This document shows positions 1 to 11,913 of a stretch of DNA of 64,000 nt, one piece after another; the first letter of the stretch is position 1; the number at the start of each line of letters is the position of its first letter. Under the pieces are notes generated by a model that saw only the letters and a list, made by a program, of their open reading frames with translations, did no database searches and was not told the DNA's origin. Position numbers and translations under genes: made by a program. The DNA comes from Mycobacterium intermedium (GTDB taxonomy: Bacteria; Actinomycetota; Actinomycetes; Mycobacteriales; Mycobacteriaceae), in the NCBI RefSeq assembly GCF_002086275.1, contig NZ_MVHT01000006.1:1-64000 (forward strand), in the 5' to 3' direction.

Positions 1-3000
1 CCCTTACCACCGGTGCCACCGGCGCCAGCGACGGCACCAACGGCGCCGGTGGCACCGGTGGTAAGGGCGGCAACGCCGGCCCGGCCGGCGCGGGTGGCCG
101 CGGCGCCGACGGCACCTCGGTCTACCTCGATGGCGGCGCGGGCGGCGCCGGCGGTAACGGCGCCGCGGGCGGCAAGGGCGGCGCCGGCGGCGCCAACGGC
201 AACGGTGTGGGCACCGGCACCGCCGGTGCGACCGGGACCGGCAGCAACGGCGCCAACGGCGGCGCCGGCGGCAACGGCGCGAATGGGGCGAACGGCACCA
301 ACGGCGTCAACGCCAACAACCCGCACGGCAGCGACGGCCAAGCCGGCGGCAAGGGCGGTGACGGCGGTGCCGGTGGCGCCAGCGGCGGCGCGGGCACCAC
401 CGGTGGTGCCGGCGGGGCCGGCGGTAAGGGTGGTGCCGGCGGCAAGGGCGGCAGCGGCATCGACGGCGCCAACGGCCAAGCCACCGACGGCATCGGCGGC
501 GCCGGCGCGGCCGGTGGCAACGCCGGCAACGGCGGCGCCGGTGGCGGCGGCGGTAAGGGCGGTGCCGCAGGCGCCGCCAACGGTGGCACCGCAGGCGCAG
601 TGGGCGCCGGCGGTGCGGGCGGCAACGGCGGCGGCGCGGGCACCGCGGGCGTCGGCGGCAGCGGCGCGGCCGGCGCGGACGGCGTCGCGAACGTCAACGG
701 CGGCAACGGTTTCGCCGGCGGTGACGGCGGGGCCGGCGGCAAGGGCGGCAACGGCGGGGCCGGCGGCACCGGCGGAGCCAACGGGAACGGCGTCGGCACC
801 GGCGCCCACGGCAACGGGGGCAACGCCAGCAACGGTGGCGCGGGCGGTGCGGCCGGCGCCGGCGGTGCCGGCATCACCGGCGCCAACGGCACGGCGGACC
901 TCAACAAGTACGGCACTGGCATCGGCGGCGGCCAGGACGGCGGCAACGGCGGCAACGGCGGCAAGGGCGGCGCCGGCGGCGCCGGAGGAACCGGCGGACT
1001 CGCCGGCGGCGCCGGAGCCAGCAACGGCAGCAACGGCGCCGGCGGCGTGGGCGGCAAGGGCGGCAACGCCGGCACACCGGGTAACGGTGGCGACGGCGCG
1101 GCCGGCACCGCCAGCAACACCACCGGCGGCGCCGGCGGCAAGGGCGGCAACGCGGGTACGGCCGGCCTTGGCGGCGCGGGCGGCGCCAACGGCGGCGGCG
1201 TCAGCGCAGCAAGCGGCTCCAGCGGCAACGCGGTCACGGGCATCGCCGGCAGCGGCGGCAACGGCGGGGCCGGCTTCAACGCCACCACCCCGGGCGCCAG
1301 CGGGGGCGACGGCGGCGCAGGCGGGGCCGGCGGCAACATCGGCAACGGCGGCAACGGCGGCGCGGGCGGTAACGGCGCCGCGGGCGCGGCCGGCACCGAC
1401 GGCGTCAACCCGGGTGCCAGCGGCACCGACGGCCAGGCCGGCGGTAAGGGCGGCAACGGCGGTGCCGGCGGTGCGGCCACCGGTGTGGGCACCACGTCGG
1501 GCAGCGGCGGCAAGGGCGGCGCAGGCGGTGCGGGCGGCGCCGGCGGTTCGGGCGTGAACGGCGCCAACGGCACGACGACGTCCGGTGCCGGCAACGCCGG
1601 CGGGGCAGGCGGCAACGCCGGCAACGGTGGCGCAGGCGGTGCGGGCGGCAAGGGCGGCAACGCGGGTTCCGCGGGCGCCGGTGTCACCGCGGGTAGCTCG
1701 GGCAGCGGCGGCGCCGGAGGCGCGGGCGGCGCGGCCGGCACCGCGGGCAACGGCGGCGCGGGCGCCGTCGGCGCGAACGGCGTCTCCGGTGTCAACAACG
1801 GCGCCGGGTTCAGCGGCGGAAGCGGCGGTAACGGCGGGACGGGCGGCAACGGCGGTGCCGGTGGCGGCGGTGGCGCCGCCGGCACCGGCACCGGCGGCGT
1901 CGCGGGCGCTAACGGAAACGGCGGCAAGGGCAGTGCCGGTGGCGTCGGCGGGGCCGGCGGCAACGGTGGGCTCGGCATCGCCGGGGCCGACGGGACAGCG
2001 GACTCCAACAACTACGGCACCGGCGTCGGCGGCGGCCAGCACGGCGGCAACGGCGGGGCGGGCGGCACCGGCGGCACCGGCGGGAACGGCGGCAAGGGCG
2101 GCGCGGCCGGCACCGGCGGTACCGGCGGCAGCGCGGGCTCCCACGGCAGCGGCGGGGTCGGCGGCGCCGGCGGTGCCGGGGCCGACGGCGGCGCCGGCGG
2201 CAACGGCGCGATCGGCAAGGACGGCATCATCGGCACCAACAACGGCGCCGGCCAGGCCGGTGGCGTCGGCGGCAACGGTGGCAACGGCGGCAACGGCGGC
2301 AACGGCGGTGCCGGCGGTAAGGCCACTGGCGGCACCGGCACTCAGGCCGCGAGCGGCGCCGGCGGCAACGCCGGCAATGCCGGCAACGGCGGTAACGGCG
2401 CGGCCGGCGGCAACGGCGCGGCCGGCGTGGCCGGCACCAACAACGGCGCGGGCGGCAACGCCGGCAACGGCGGCGCGGGCGGCGCCGGCGGTAACGGTGG
2501 AAACGGCGGCACCGGTTCATCGACCGGCAAGGCGGGTAACGCCGGCAGCGGCGGCAACGGCGCGGTCGGCGGCAACGGCGGACTCGGCGCCGACGGCACG
2601 GCGGACAACCCCAACGGTGGCGCCGGCGGTAACGGCGGCAACCCCGGCGACGGCGGCGCCGCAGGCAGCGTCGGCACCGGCTCGGGCAGCCCGGTCGCCG
2701 GGTCGAAGGGCAGCACGCCCACGTCCGGCGGCAACGGTGGCAACGGCGGCAAGGGCTACACCTACAGCACTCCGGGGGCCAACGGCGGCAACGGCGGAGC
2801 GGGCGGCAACGGCGGCTCGGTCGGCAACGGCGGCAACGGCGGAGCGGGCGGCAACGGTGTTGCCGGCGCGACGGGTACGGCAGGCATCCAGCCCGGTGAC
2901 AGCGGCGGCGACGGCCAGGCCGGTGGCGCTGGCGGGCACGGCGGCCGCGGCGGCAACGCCGGCGCCAAGGGCGGCACCGCGGGCAACGGCGGGGCCGGTG

Positions 3001-6000
3001 GTTCCGGTGGCGACGGCGGCAACGGCGGCCTCGGGTTGAACGGCGCCGCCGGCCAGGTCGGCGTCGACGCGTACGGCAACGGCGTCGGTGGCGGCCAGGA
3101 CGGCGGCAACGGCGGGAACGGCGGCAAGGGCGGCAACGGCGGCAACGGCGGAGCCGCCGGCACCGGCAAGGGCGGCACCGCAGGCGTCGGCGGCAAGGCC
3201 GGCAACGGCGGCGACGCGGGCACCCCGGGCGACGGCGGCGCCGGCGCTATCGGCACCGCGACCAACCCGACCGGCGGGGCCGGTGGCAACGGCGGCAACG
3301 CCGGCAAGGCTGCCGCCGGCGGCACCGGCGGCAGCGGCTCGGTGATCGGAGCCAACGGCGAGGACGGCTCCGCGCCGACCACGCCCGTCGGCAACGGCGG
3401 TAAGGGCGGCAACGGGTTCACCTCCACGGCGCCCGGCGCCAACGGTGGCGACGGCGGCGCCGGTGGCAAGGGCGGCAACTACGGCAACGGCGGCGACGGC
3501 GGCGACGGCGGAAACGGCGCGGCGGGCGCGGCGGGCGCCAACGGCGTCAGCAACGGTGAATCCGGCGGCAACGGCCAGGCCGGTGGAGCCGGCGGCAAGG
3601 GCGGCGTCGGCGGCAACGCCGGTTCGGAACTCGGTGACGGCGGCAAGGGCGGCAACGGCGGTGCCGGCGCCGACGGCGGCAAGGGCGGCGCCGGCGTGAA
3701 TGGCGCCAACGGCGTGTCCGACCTCGACCTGTACGGCACCGGTGTCGGCGGCGGCCAGCACGGCGGCAACGGTGGCAACGGCGGAGTGGGTGGCAACGGC
3801 GGCGCCGGCGGCGCCGGCGGTACCGCCGGCTTGTACGGCATCTCCGGTGGCGCCGGCAACGGCGGCAACGCGGGCAACGGCGGCGCCGCGGGCACCCCGG
3901 GTAGCGGCGGCAGCGGCGCGGCGGGCACCTTCACCCACACTGCAGGCGGCGACGGCGGCAACGGCGGCAATGCCGGGACCGGCGGCGCGGGCGGCATCGG
4001 CGGCCTCGACGGACTCGGCGACCCCAGCGGCAGCAACGGCACCGCGGGGGCCGGTGTCACGGCCAACGTCGGTCACGGCGGCGCTGGCGGCGTCGGCTAC
4101 AGCCAGGCACCGAACGCCACCGACGCCAACGGCAACGGCCTGGCCGGTGGCGCTGGCGGTAAGGGCGGCAACGGCGGCACAAACGGCAATGGCGGCGCCG
4201 GGGGCGCCGGCGGCAGCGGCTCCAACGGCGCGACCGGCGCCAACGGCGTGAACGCCGGCGACTCCGGTGCCAACGGCGGCAAGGGCGGCGCCGGCGGCGC
4301 AGGCGGTGCCGGTGGCGCTGGCGGCACGACCATCGGCGACGGCGGCGCCGGCGGCAAGGGCGGCCACGGCGGCAGCGGCGGAAACGGCGGCGGCGGCGTG
4401 GACGGCCACGACGGCGTCGCCAACTCCGACAAATACGGCAACGGAATCGGCGGCGGTCAGGACGGCGGCAACGGCGGGTCCGGCGGCGTCGGCGGCAACG
4501 GCGGCGCCGGCGGAGCGGGCGGCACGGCCACCAACGGCACGGCCGGCGCGGGCGCGGCCGGGGGCAACGCGGGTAACGGCGGCAACGGCGGCACCCAGGG
4601 CGACGGCGGCAACGGCGCGGCCGGCACGGCCGCCAATCCCGACGGCGGCAAGGGCGGCAAGGGCGGCAACCCGGGCACCGGCGCCAGCGGTGGCACCGGC
4701 GGCGCCGGCGGCGCGAACGGCAGCGGTTCCGGCAACGGCGGCAACGGCAGCAACGGCAGCGGCGGCAGCACCCCCACGGCCGTCGGCGGCAACGGTGGCC
4801 AGGGCGGCGACGGCTACAACGCGACCCTGCCCGGCCAAAACGGCGGCAAGGGCGGCGCCGGCGGTGACGGCGGCCTGTACGGCGACGGCGGCAAGGGCGG
4901 CAACGGCGGCAACGGCGCGGCCGGCTCGAACGGCACCAACGGTGTGAACCCCGGCGAAAGCGGCGGCACCGGCCAGACCGGCGGGCACGGCGGCGACGGC
5001 GGCGCCGGCGGCAAGAGCGGCACGCTGAACGGGCATGGCGGCGACGGGGGCCACGGTGGCAGCGGCGCCAACGGCGGTACCGGCGGCAACGGCGCGGCGG
5101 ACCCGGACGGGATCGGCCCCAACGGCGGCAAGGGCGGTAACGGCGGGACCGGAGGCGCTGGCGGCAACGCCGGAGCGGGCGGCGCCGGCGGCGACGGCTT
5201 CCTCGGCGGCGGCGACGGCGGCAACGGCGGCAACTCGGGCCTCGGCGGCAGTGGCGGCACCGGAGCAGAAGGCAAGAACGGCTCGGGCAGCAACGGGGCG
5301 AGCGGCGCCGACTCCACCGCGATGACCGGCGACGGCGGCGATGGCGGCGACGCCTTCGGCACCCCAGGGGCCGGCGCGAAGGGTTACGCCGGCGGGGACG
5401 GCGGCCACGCCGGCATGTACGGCAACGGCGGCAAGGGCGGCAACGGCGGCGTCGGCGGCACCGGCGTCACGGGCACCAACGGCGGCAACGGCACCGGCGC
5501 CAACGGCGGCGTCGGCGGCGTCGGCGGCGAGGGCGGCGCGGCCGGCACCGGCGGCGACGGCGGCACCATAGCCGGCAACAGCGGCGACGGCGGCCGGGGC
5601 GGTGCTGGTGGCACCGGTGGCACCGGCGGCAACGGCGGCACCGGCGACCCGACCTTCGGCTTCAACGACGGCGCCGGCGGCAACGCGGGCAACGGCGGCA
5701 CCGGCGGCAAGGGCGCCGACGGCGGCAAGGCCGGCAACGTCCTCGGCGTCGGCACCCAGGGCAACGGCGGCGCTGCCGGCAACGGCGGCAACGGCGGCGT
5801 CAGCGGCGTCGGCGGCACCGGAGCGGCGGGCACCGCCGCCCACCCGACCGGTGGTGCTGGCGGCAACGGCGCCAACCCGGGTGTCGGCGGCGAAGGCGGC
5901 AGCGGCGGCACAGGCGGCACGTCGGGCGCGAACGGCGCGAAGGGCGCCACCCCCACCACCATCGCCGGCCACGGTGGCACCGGCGGTGCGGGCTGGAACT

Positions 6001-9000
6001 CCAACGACCCGAGCAAGCCCGGCGGCAACGGCGGCGTCGGCGGCAACGCCGGTGACTACGGCGTCGGCGGCACCGGCGGCAAGGGCGGCAACGGCGCCAA
6101 CGGCGTGACCGGCAGTGCCGGCGGCGTCGGCCAGGACGGCGGCAACGGCGGCAACGCCAGTGCCGGCGGCAACGGCGGCAACGGCGGCAAGGGCGGCAAG
6201 ATCGCCGGCAACGGCGGCGACGGTGGCGCAGCAGGCCACGGCGGCGACGGCGGTACCGGCGGCAACGGCGGCGACGGCGCTCCCGCCGGCAACGGCGGCA
6301 AGGGCGGTAACGGCGGTAACGGCGCCAACGGCGGCGTCGGCGGCAACGGCGGGCAGGGCGCGCCGGGGTACGACGACGGCAACGGCGGTGCCGGCGGCAA
6401 CGGCGGCAACGACGGCATCGGCGGCAACGGTGGCAACGGCGGCAACGGCACGGCGGCCAACCCCAACGGCGGCCGGGGCGGTGACGGCGGCCTGCTGGGC
6501 AGCGGCGGCAGCAAGGGCGCCGGCGGCACCGGCGTCGTCAACGGCGCCGACGGCAAGGACGGCGGCGTGCCCACCGGCAAGAGCGGCGGCAACGGTGGCA
6601 ACGGCGGCAACGGCTACAGCTACAACCCCGCCACCGACCCCGGCAGGTCGGGCGGTCACGGCGGCGATGGCGGCAACGCCGGTGAGATCGGCAACGGCGG
6701 CAACGGCGGCAAGGGCGGCAACGGCACGGCCGGCACCAACGGCGTCAACGGCACCAAGACCGGCGACTCCGGAACCAGCGGCATGGCTGGTGGCTCGGGC
6801 GGCAATGGCGGCAAGGGCGGCAACAGCGGCACCATCGCCGGCAACGCCGGTAACGGCGGCGACGCCGGCAACGGTGCGGCCGGCGGCCGGGGCGGCAACG
6901 GCGTCCAGGGCAAGGCAGGCGTGGCCGGGGTCAACGGGGGCGCCGGCCACAACGGCGGTAGCGGCGGCGACGGCGGCAACGGCGGGGCCGGCGGTAACGG
7001 TGGCGCGTCCGGGTCCCTGCTCAACGGCACCGGCACCGCGGGCACCGTCGGCAAGGCCGGTAACGGCGCCGACGGCGGCAAGGCCGGCACCCCCGGTAAC
7101 GGCGGGACCGGCGCGGCCGGCACCCTCGCCAACCCCGACGGCGGCAAGGGCGGCAACGGCGGCAACGCCGGAAAGGCCGGCATCGGCGGCGCGGCGGGTA
7201 CCGGCTCCGGCACACCTACCTCCGGTACCAACGGCGCCTCGGTGGTCGGCCCGGCCGGTAACGGCGGTCAGGGTGGCGCGGGCTACAACCCGCTCACCCC
7301 GGGCAGGAACGGCGGCAACGGCGGTGACGGCGGCGACGGCGGCAACATCGGCAACGGCGGCAACGGCGGTGCCGGCGGCAACGGCGTGTCGGCCACGGTG
7401 GCGGGCGCCGACGGGACGAACCCCGGCGACAGCGGCGCTGCCGGCCGCGCCGGCGGCTCCGGCGGCAACGGCGGCGCCGGCGGCAAGGGCGGTGTGGACT
7501 CCGGTAACGGCGGCAACGGTGGGGCCGGCGGCAGCGGCGGCAACGGCACCAACGGCGGTAAGGGCGTGAACGGCAACGCGGGCACCGCCGACATCGACCG
7601 CTACGGCAACGGCATCGGCGGCGGCCAGAACGGCGGCAACGGCGGAGCTGGCGGCGCCGGCGGCAACGGCGGCAACGGCGGGCTCGGCGGCTCGGCCACG
7701 AACGGCACCGCGGGCGCCAACGGGGCCGGAGGCAACGGCGGCAACGGCGGCAACGCCGGGACGCCCGGCAACGGCGGCAACGGCACGGCCGGAACGGCCA
7801 CCAACCCGGACGGCGGTAAGGGCGGCAACGGCGGCACCACCGCCATCGGCACGGGCGGCACCGGCGGCAGCGGCGGCGGCGTCAACGGCACCGACGGCAA
7901 GGCGTTCGCTGGTCCGGTCGGTAACGGCGGCAACGGCGGCAACGGCTACAGCCCCAGCACCGCGGGCGCCAACGGCGGCAACGGCGGAGCCGGCGGCAAC
8001 GGTGGCACCTACGGCAAGGGCGGCAACGGCGGCAACGGCGGCAACGGCGCGGCCGGTACGAACGGCACCGGCGGGGTGGCCGCGGGCTCCAGCGGCACCG
8101 ACGGCATGGCCGGCGGGGCCGGCGGGCATGGGGGCGCGGGCGGCGCCGGCGGCTCGATCTCCGGCGACGGCGGCAACGGCGGCACGGGCGGCAACGGCGC
8201 CAACGGCGGAGACGGCGGAGCCGGTGTGGCGGGCGCCAACGGCACCTCGAGCAGCCCCCACGGCCAGGCCGGCGGTAACGGCGGCGCCGGTGGCAACGGC
8301 GGTAACGGTGGCAACGGCGGCGCGGGTGGCACGGTGACCAACGGCGTCGCCGGCACCACCGGCAACGGCGGCAACGGCGGCAACGCCGGCAAGGCCGGAA
8401 CCCCGGGCGACGGCGGGAACGGCTTCAGCAGCACCGGCACCGGCGTCAACGGTGGCAACGGCGGCAACGGCGGAAACGGCGGCAGCACGACGCTGGGCAC
8501 CGGCGGAATCGGCGGCACCGGCGCCACTCCCGGCACCAACGGCGCCGACGGCGTCGCACCCGTCGGTGTCGGCAACGGCGGCACGGGCGGCAACGGCTAC
8601 AGCCCGACCAACGGCACCGGCGCCAACGGCGGCAATGGCGGCACCGGCGGCAACGGCGGCAACTTCGGCAACGGCGGGGCCGGCGGCAACGGCGGCAACG
8701 GCGCTTCCGGAAAGGCCGGCACCAACGGAGTCAACCCCGGCGACAACGGCGGCAACGGCCAAGCCGGCGGCGCTGGCGGCACGGGCGGCAACGGCGGCCT
8801 GGGCGGCTCGATCTCCGGTAACGGCGGCAAGGGCGGCAACGGTGGCACCGGCGCGACCGGCGGCGCCGGCGGCAACGGCGCGGCGGGCGATGTCGACACC
8901 GCGGGCGCCGGTGGCACCGGTGGCGATGGCGGAGCCGGCGGCACCGGTGGTGCGGGCGGCAACGGCGGCAACGCCCTGGGCAAGGGCACCGGCGGCAACA

Positions 9001-9458
9001 GCGGCAACGGCGGTGCCGGCGGCACCGGTGGGGCACCCGGCAACGGCGGCAACGGCGCGGCGGGCGTCTCCGAGGAGACGCCGGACGGCGGCAACGGCGG
9101 CGCCGGCGGCACCGGGGGCAAGGGCGGCAACGGCGGCAACGCGGGTGCCGTCGGCACCGGGATCGACGGCAACGGCACCAGCGGCGTCGGTGGCAACGGC
9201 GGCAACGGCGGCAACGGCGCCGGCGGCAGCGGCGGCAAGGGCGGGGACGCCTTCGCCGACGCGGTCAGCGGTAACGGTGGCAACGGCGGTAACGGCCCCA
9301 ACGGCGGCGACGGCGGCAACGGCGGTGCCACGGGCGGCAGCGGCGGCACCGGCGGCGGGTTCGGCGGAGGCGGTGCGGGCGGTGCCGGAGTGGGCGCCGG
9401 CAGCAACGGCACGCCCGGCGACCAGGGCAGCAAGGGCGGCAACGGCCTGGACGGCTAG
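1..9458 (+). CDS. Giant PGRS-type glycine-rich protein, 5'-truncated
   Basis: Reading frame 3 is open from the left edge to a TAG at 9456-9458, about 3150 codons, so the start lies outside the window. An internal GTG at 207 is not the start, because the same Gly-rich frame continues upstream of it. Almost every residue belongs to GGA, GGN, GGK or GGT triplets. This is the pattern of mycobacterial PGRS domains, which are predicted to form polyglycine-II-type sheets and are usually attached to an N-terminal PE domain that routes the protein to the cell surface by type VII secretion. No PE domain is visible here, so PE_PGRS membership is inferred. Rare aromatic and charged residues recur at long intervals and mark a higher-order repeat. 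The protein ends in GGNGLDG, with no globular C-terminal domain. Asn and Lys are unusually frequent after GG. The size is extreme even for this family. Confidence 0.85.
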   Translation, partial: LTTGATGASDGTNGAGGTGGKGGNAGPAGAGGRGADGTSVYLDGGAGGAGGNGAAGGKGGAGGANGNGVGTGTAGATGTGSNGANGGAGGNGANGANGTNGVNANNPHGSDGQAGGKGGDGGAGGASGGAGTTGGAGGAGGKGGAGGKGGSGIDGANGQATDGIGGAGAAGGNAGNGGAGGGGGKGGAAGAANGGTAGAVGAGGAGGNGGGAGTAGVGGSGAAGADGVANVNGGNGFAGGDGGAGGKGGNGGAGGTGGANGNGVGTGAHGNGGNASNGGAGGAAGAGGAGITGANGTADLNKYGTGIGGGQDGGNGGNGGKGGAGGAGGTGGLAGGAGASNGSNGAGGVGGKGGNAGTPGNGGDGAAGTASNTTGGAGGKGGNAGTAGLGGAGGANGGGVSAASGSSGNAVTGIAGSGGNGGAGFNATTPGASGGDGGAGGAGGNIGNGGNGGAGGNGAAGAAGTDGVNPGASGTDGQAGGKGGNGGAGGAATGVGTTSGSGGKGGAGGAGGAGGSGVNGANGTTTSGAGNAGGAGGNAGNGGAGGAGGKGGNAGSAGAGVTAGSSGSGGAGGAGGAAGTAGNGGAGAVGANGVSGVNNGAGFSGGSGGNGGTGGNGGAGGGGGAAGTGTGGVAGANGNGGKGSAGGVGGAGGNGGLGIAGADGTADSNNYGTGVGGGQHGGNGGAGGTGGTGGNGGKGGAAGTGGTGGSAGSHGSGGVGGAGGAGADGGAGGNGAIGKDGIIGTNNGAGQAGGVGGNGGNGGNGGNGGAGGKATGGTGTQAASGAGGNAGNAGNGGNGAAGGNGAAGVAGTNNGAGGNAGNGGAGGAGGNGGNGGTGSSTGKAGNAGSGGNGAVGGNGGLGADGTADNPNGGAGGNGGNPGDGGAAGSVGTGSGSPVAGSKGSTPTSGGNGGNGGKGYTYSTPGANGGNGGAGGNGGSVGNGGNGGAGGNGVAGATGTAGIQPGDSGGDGQAGGAGGHGGRGGNAGAKGGTAGNGGAGGSGGDGGNGGLGLNGAAGQVGVDAYGNGVGGGQDGGNGGNGGKGGNGGNGGAAGTGKGGTAGVGGKAGNGGDAGTPGDGGAGAIGTATNPTGGAGGNGGNAGKAAAGGTGGSGSVIGANGEDGSAPTTPVGNGGKGGNGFTSTAPGANGGDGGAGGKGGNYGNGGDGGDGGNGAAGAAGANGVSNGESGGNGQAGGAGGKGGVGGNAGSELGDGGKGGNGGAGADGGKGGAGVNGANGVSDLDLYGTGVGGGQHGGNGGNGGVGGNGGAGGAGGTAGLYGISGGAGNGGNAGNGGAAGTPGSGGSGAAGTFTHTAGGDGGNGGNAGTGGAGGIGGLDGLGDPSGSNGTAGAGVTANVGHGGAGGVGYSQAPNATDANGNGLAGGAGGKGGNGGTNGNGGAGGAGGSGSNGATGANGVNAGDSGANGGKGGAGGAGGAGGAGGTTIGDGGAGGKGGHGGSGGNGGGGVDGHDGVANSDKYGNGIGGGQDGGNGGSGGVGGNGGAGGAGGTATNGTAGAGAAGGNAGNGGNGGTQGDGGNGAAGTAANPDGGKGGKGGNPGTGASGGTGGAGGANGSGSGNGGNGSNGSGGSTPTAVGGNGGQGGDGYNATLPGQNGGKGGAGGDGGLYGDGGKGGNGGNGAAGSNGTNGVNPGESGGTGQTGGHGGDGGAGGKSGTLNGHGGDGGHGGSGANGGTGGNGAADPDGIGPNGGKGGNGGTGGAGGNAGAGGAGGDGFLGGGDGGNGGNSGLGGSGGTGAEGKNGSGSNGASGADSTAMTGDGGDGGDAFGTPGAGAKGYAGGDGGHAGMYGNGGKGGNGGVGGTGVTGTNGGNGTGANGGVGGVGGEGGAAGTGGDGGTIAGNSGDGGRGGAGGTGGTGGNGGTGDPTFGFNDGAGGNAGNGGTGGKGADGGKAGNVLGVGTQGNGGAAGNGGNGGVSGVGGTGAAGTAAHPTGGAGGNGANPGVGGEGGSGGTGGTSGANGAKGATPTTIAGHGGTGGAGWNSNDPSKPGGNGGVGGNAGDYGVGGTGGKGGNGANGVTGSAGGVGQDGGNGGNASAGGNGGNGGKGGKIAGNGGDGGAAGHGGDGGTGGNGGDGAPAGNGGKGGNGGNGANGGVGGNGGQGAPGYDDGNGGAGGNGGNDGIGGNGGNGGNGTAANPNGGRGGDGGLLGSGGSKGAGGTGVVNGADGKDGGVPTGKSGGNGGNGGNGYSYNPATDPGRSGGHGGDGGNAGEIGNGGNGGKGGNGTAGTNGVNGTKTGDSGTSGMAGGSGGNGGKGGNSGTIAGNAGNGGDAGNGAAGGRGGNGVQGKAGVAGVNGGAGHNGGSGGDGGNGGAGGNGGASGSLLNGTGTAGTVGKAGNGADGGKAGTPGNGGTGAAGTLANPDGGKGGNGGNAGKAGIGGAAGTGSGTPTSGTNGASVVGPAGNGGQGGAGYNPLTPGRNGGNGGDGGDGGNIGNGGNGGAGGNGVSATVAGADGTNPGDSGAAGRAGGSGGNGGAGGKGGVDSGNGGNGGAGGSGGNGTNGGKGVNGNAGTADIDRYGNGIGGGQNGGNGGAGGAGGNGGNGGLGGSATNGTAGANGAGGNGGNGGNAGTPGNGGNGTAGTATNPDGGKGGNGGTTAIGTGGTGGSGGGVNGTDGKAFAGPVGNGGNGGNGYSPSTAGANGGNGGAGGNGGTYGKGGNGGNGGNGAAGTNGTGGVAAGSSGTDGMAGGAGGHGGAGGAGGSISGDGGNGGTGGNGANGGDGGAGVAGANGTSSSPHGQAGGNGGAGGNGGNGGNGGAGGTVTNGVAGTTGNGGNGGNAGKAGTPGDGGNGFSSTGTGVNGGNGGNGGNGGSTTLGTGGIGGTGATPGTNGADGVAPVGVGNGGTGGNGYSPTNGTGANGGNGGTGGNGGNFGNGGAGGNGGNGASGKAGTNGVNPGDNGGNGQAGGAGGTGGNGGLGGSISGNGGKGGNGGTGATGGAGGNGAAGDVDTAGAGGTGGDGGAGGTGGAGGNGGNALGKGTGGNSGNGGAGGTGGAPGNGGNGAAGVSEETPDGGNGGAGGTGGKGGNGGNAGAVGTGIDGNGTSGVGGNGGNGGNGAGGSGGKGGDAFADAVSGNGGNGGNGPNGGDGGNGGATGGSGGTGGGFGGGGAGGAGVGAGSNGTPGDQGSKGGNGLDG
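1270..8700 (+). repeat. Higher-order ~650-700 bp repeat inside the PGRS gene
   Basis: A landmark with a Gly/Ala, an aromatic residue and then usually Pro-Gly before a Gly-Asn run (for example [12 protein letters not shown]) starts near 1275, 2757, 3417, 4095, 4815, 5355, 5994, 6612, 7284, 7944 and 8598. Spacing is 540-720 bp apart from one double gap. Two other landmarks keep a fixed order with it: NPGxSGxxGQAGG, and YGxGxGGGQxGGNGG near 909, 2013, 3072, 3732, 4434 and 7602. The gene therefore looks like about 12 diverged units of roughly 220 residues. Confidence 0.75.
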
Positions 9459-9470
9459 GCCGCCACTGAC

Positions 9471-9514
9471 CAGCCCCCGGCTGCAGTGAACCCCTCCGCC
9501 GCAGCCGGGGGCTG
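9471..9514. terminator. Hairpin between the convergent PGRS and MaoC-like genes
   Basis: Two perfectly complementary 14-nt arms, 9471-9484 and 9501-9514 (CAGCCCCCGGCTGC and its reverse complement), enclose a 16-nt loop. The hairpin begins 12 nt after the PGRS stop and lies just beyond the stop of the opposing gene, so it can serve both strands. There is no U-tract, as is usual for mycobacterial terminators. Confidence 0.75.
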
Positions 9515-9515
9515 C

Positions 9516-9551
9516 ACTGCTCAGAACTCCAGCACTGCTCAGAACTCCAGC
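9516..9551. repeat. 18-bp perfect tandem duplication over a stop codon
   Basis: ACTGCTCAGAACTCCAGC occurs twice head to tail, at 9516-9533 and 9534-9551. The second copy carries the TGA stop (complement of 9539-9541) and last codons of the minus-strand MaoC-like gene. The first copy is a non-coding duplicate of that gene end. Confidence 0.9.
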
Positions 9552-10564
9552 GCGGTGAACCGCCAGTCCAGCACCTGGCGGTCGGGTTCGCCCGGGCCGC
9601 CCACCGCGTAGACCAGCGAACGCAGCCCAAGCGCACCGCCGTTGGAGGTGGCGGCGGCGGACTCCACGTGCAGTTCGCTGTAGAGCGTGTCGCCCTCGTG
9701 CACCGGTCCGGTGTGGTCGCAGGACTCCCAGCCCAGGACCGTCACCAAGTTGGGCAACAACCGGGTGGCCTGGGCGAACGCCAACGAAATGGTGTGCCCA
9801 CCGTAGACCAACCGCCGCCCACCGACCCGCGAATCATGGTGCGTGGCAGCGATGTTAAGGGTCAGTCTGGCCAGTTCCGCTGCGCTGCTGACCAAGTCGG
9901 CGGTGCTGTGCAACACCGTCCCGGCGATGGATTCGGCGTGATCCGCGAAATGCGGCCCAGGTACCCGACTTCGGTAGGCCGCGGCGTCCCACTGTTCGGT
10001 CGGGTCGGTGGCCGGCGGGACGGCATCGGCACCCACGGCGGACAGGTCGTCGGCCGGCGCTGCGGCCGAATCGTCCCGCCAGTCCGGGCTCATGGGCAGC
10101 ATGGCGCAGCGGTAGAAGTCGAGCACCAGCTGGTCGGCTTGATCGATGGTGGTCATCCGCAGCGCCGCCAACCCCGTCGGCGCGCGTCCGGGTTTGACCG
10201 AGTTGGCCCGCAGCCCAACCACTTCGGTCCGGGTGTAAATGGTGTCGCCGATCACCGGGAACCGGTGGAAGGTGAGGCCCCGGTAGAACAGGTTGGCCTT
10301 GACGCGCTGGGTTGCCAACGTCGACTGCCCGATGGCCACATTGCATACCAGGCTCGGATGCGCCAGCGCCGCGGGCGCACCCGTCACGGCCCCGCACAGG
10401 TCGGCGTCCAGGGCCAACCGCAGCCGGTCACCCACGATCGCCTGGTGGGCGGCCGCCAGACCGGACGACAGGGTGACCGAGGGCGCCCAGTCGAACACCT
10501 GACCGACCGAGAGGTCGTCGAAGTAGGGACCACCCTCGCGTAAGTCCGCGTACCTGTTAGCCAC
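9539..10564 (-). CDS. Double hotdog (MaoC-like) protein, Rv0216 homologue
   Basis: A 341-residue protein close in length to M. tuberculosis Rv0216 (337 aa, from memory), a double-hotdog fold related to R-specific hydratases. The N-terminal half carries a MaoC-like segment (GGPYFDDLSVGQVF, then GDTIYTRTEVVGLR). The C-terminal half carries the second hotdog, with RLVYGGHTISLAFAQ and HEGDTLYSELHVES. The likely role is hydration or binding of an acyl-CoA-type ligand in the cytosol, but the substrate is not known. The GTG start at 10564 was chosen because upstream in-frame starts run into the divergent fadE3 gene. Its ribosome binding site is weak, so the start is uncertain. It is divergent from fadE3 with a 55-bp gap. 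Confidence 0.8.
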   Translation of the reverse strand: MANRYADLREGGPYFDDLSVGQVFDWAPSVTLSSGLAAAHQAIVGDRLRLALDADLCGAVTGAPAALAHPSLVCNVAIGQSTLATQRVKANLFYRGLTFHRFPVIGDTIYTRTEVVGLRANSVKPGRAPTGLAALRMTTIDQADQLVLDFYRCAMLPMSPDWRDDSAAAPADDLSAVGADAVPPATDPTEQWDAAAYRSRVPGPHFADHAESIAGTVLHSTADLVSSAAELARLTLNIAATHHDSRVGGRRLVYGGHTISLAFAQATRLLPNLVTVLGWESCDHTGPVHEGDTLYSELHVESAAATSNGGALGLRSLVYAVGGPGEPDRQVLDWRFTALEF

Positions 10565-10619
10565 AAAGGCACATGCTGGCAGGCTGTCGAACTGAGGGTC
10601 AAACCGGAGGACAGCGCAA

Positions 10620-11777
10620 GTGAACCATGAACTGAGTGACGACGAGGCCATGTTGGTCGCGACGGTGCGGGCGTTCATCGACCGTGACGTCAAGCCGACG
10701 GTCCGCGACGTCGAGCACGCCAACACCTATCCCGAGGCGTGGATCGAGCAGATGAAGCGGATCGGCATCTACGGCCTGGCCATCCCCGAGGAATACGGCG
10801 GCTCGCCGGTGTCGATGCCGTGCTACGTGCAGGTCACCCAGGAGCTGGCCCGCGGGTGGATGAGCCTGGCCGGTGCGATGGGCGGACACACCGTGGTTGC
10901 CAAGCTGCTCACGGCCTTTGGCACCGAGGAGCAGAAGCAGCAGTATCTGCCGCCGATGGCGACCGGCGAGTTGCGGGCCACCATGGCGCTGACCGAGCCC
11001 GGCGGGGGTTCGGACCTGCAGAACATGACGACCACGGCGCTGCCGGACGATTCGGGCGGGTTGGTGATCAACGGCGCCAAAACGTGGATCAGCAACGCGC
11101 GCCGGTCCGGCTTGATTGCGTTGCTGTGCAAGACCGATCCGGCCGCGACACCGCGCCACAAGGGCATCTCGGTCGTGCTGGTCGAGCACGGACCGGGCTT
11201 GACGGTGTCGCGCGACCTGCCCAAGTTGGGTTACAAGGGCGTGGAAGCGTGCGAGCTGTCGTTCGACGACTTCCGCGCCCCAGCCTCGGCGATCCTCGGC
11301 GGCGTGCCGGGCCAAGGGTTCGCCCAGATGATGAAAGGCCTTGAGACGGGCCGTATCCAGGTGGCGGCCCGTGCCCTCGGGGTGGCAACCGCCGCCCTGG
11401 AGGACGCGCTGGCGTACGCCCAGCAACGCGAGAGTTTCGGCCAGCCGATTTGGAAACACCAAGCCGTGGGCCATTATCTGGCCGACATGGCGACCAAACT
11501 CACCGCGGCGCGCCAACTCACCCGGTATGCCGCCGAACGCTTCGACAGCGGACAGCGTTGCGACATGGAGGCCGGCATGGCCAAGCTGTTTGCGTCCGAG
11601 GTGGCGATGGAGATCGCTCTCAACGCGGTGCGGATCCACGGCGGGTACGGCTATTCCACCGAATACGACGTCGAACGCTACGTCCGCGATGCGCCACTGA
11701 TGATCGTCGGCGAAGGCACCAATGAGATTCAGCGCAACGTGATCGCCGGCCAATTGGTAGCTCGCGGCGGGATTTAG
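10620..11777 (+). CDS. fadE3: Acyl-CoA dehydrogenase FadE3
   Basis: A 385-residue FAD-dependent acyl-CoA dehydrogenase for the first oxidation of fatty-acyl-CoA beta-oxidation. Family signatures are visible: ALTEPGGGSDLQNM (FAD and substrate binding), QQRESFGQPIWKHQAV, and the C-terminal IHGGYGYSTEYDVER followed by GEGTNEIQ, which holds the catalytic glutamate region. It starts with GTG at 10620, preceded by GGAGG at 10606-10610. It lies next to the Rv0216 homologue and close to fadD4, the same neighbourhood as Rv0214-Rv0216 in H37Rv. The substrate chain length cannot be read from the sequence. Confidence 0.9.
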   Translation: MNHELSDDEAMLVATVRAFIDRDVKPTVRDVEHANTYPEAWIEQMKRIGIYGLAIPEEYGGSPVSMPCYVQVTQELARGWMSLAGAMGGHTVVAKLLTAFGTEEQKQQYLPPMATGELRATMALTEPGGGSDLQNMTTTALPDDSGGLVINGAKTWISNARRSGLIALLCKTDPAATPRHKGISVVLVEHGPGLTVSRDLPKLGYKGVEACELSFDDFRAPASAILGGVPGQGFAQMMKGLETGRIQVAARALGVATAALEDALAYAQQRESFGQPIWKHQAVGHYLADMATKLTAARQLTRYAAERFDSGQRCDMEAGMAKLFASEVAMEIALNAVRIHGGYGYSTEYDVERYVRDAPLMIVGEGTNEIQRNVIAGQLVARGGI

Positions 11778-11866
11778 CCGGGTTCAGCCGGGTTTAGTGG
11801 GGATTTGGCGGGGATCAGCCCGGCCTCGGTCAGCATTTCGGACGGCTGCCGACGAGGTCGGTGCTG

Positions 11867-11872
11867 TATATT
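11867..11872 (+). promoter_or_regulatory. -10 element TATATT upstream of the frameshifted membrane gene
   Basis: TATATT is one of the few AT-rich hexamers in this stretch and fits the mycobacterial SigA -10 pattern TANNNT. It lies 41 nt upstream of the ATG at 11914, which has AAGGGGAAG as a ribosome binding site. Confidence 0.5.
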
Positions 11873-11913
11873 TTCCGGAACTTCGGCAGCAGCGACCCAA
11901 GGGGAAGATCGCC

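Noticed and set aside
1270..8700. Regularly spaced repeats that might suggest a CRISPR array
   Set aside because: Repeats are coding, diverged and ~650 bp long, with no short identical repeat alternating with unique spacers and no cas genes.
122..8762. Long antisense and out-of-frame open readings across the PGRS gene, up to ~2080 codons
   Set aside because: They are Ala/Pro/Val/Arg-only products of GGC-rich repeats read in other frames. Only the plus-strand frame gives the recognised PGRS pattern.
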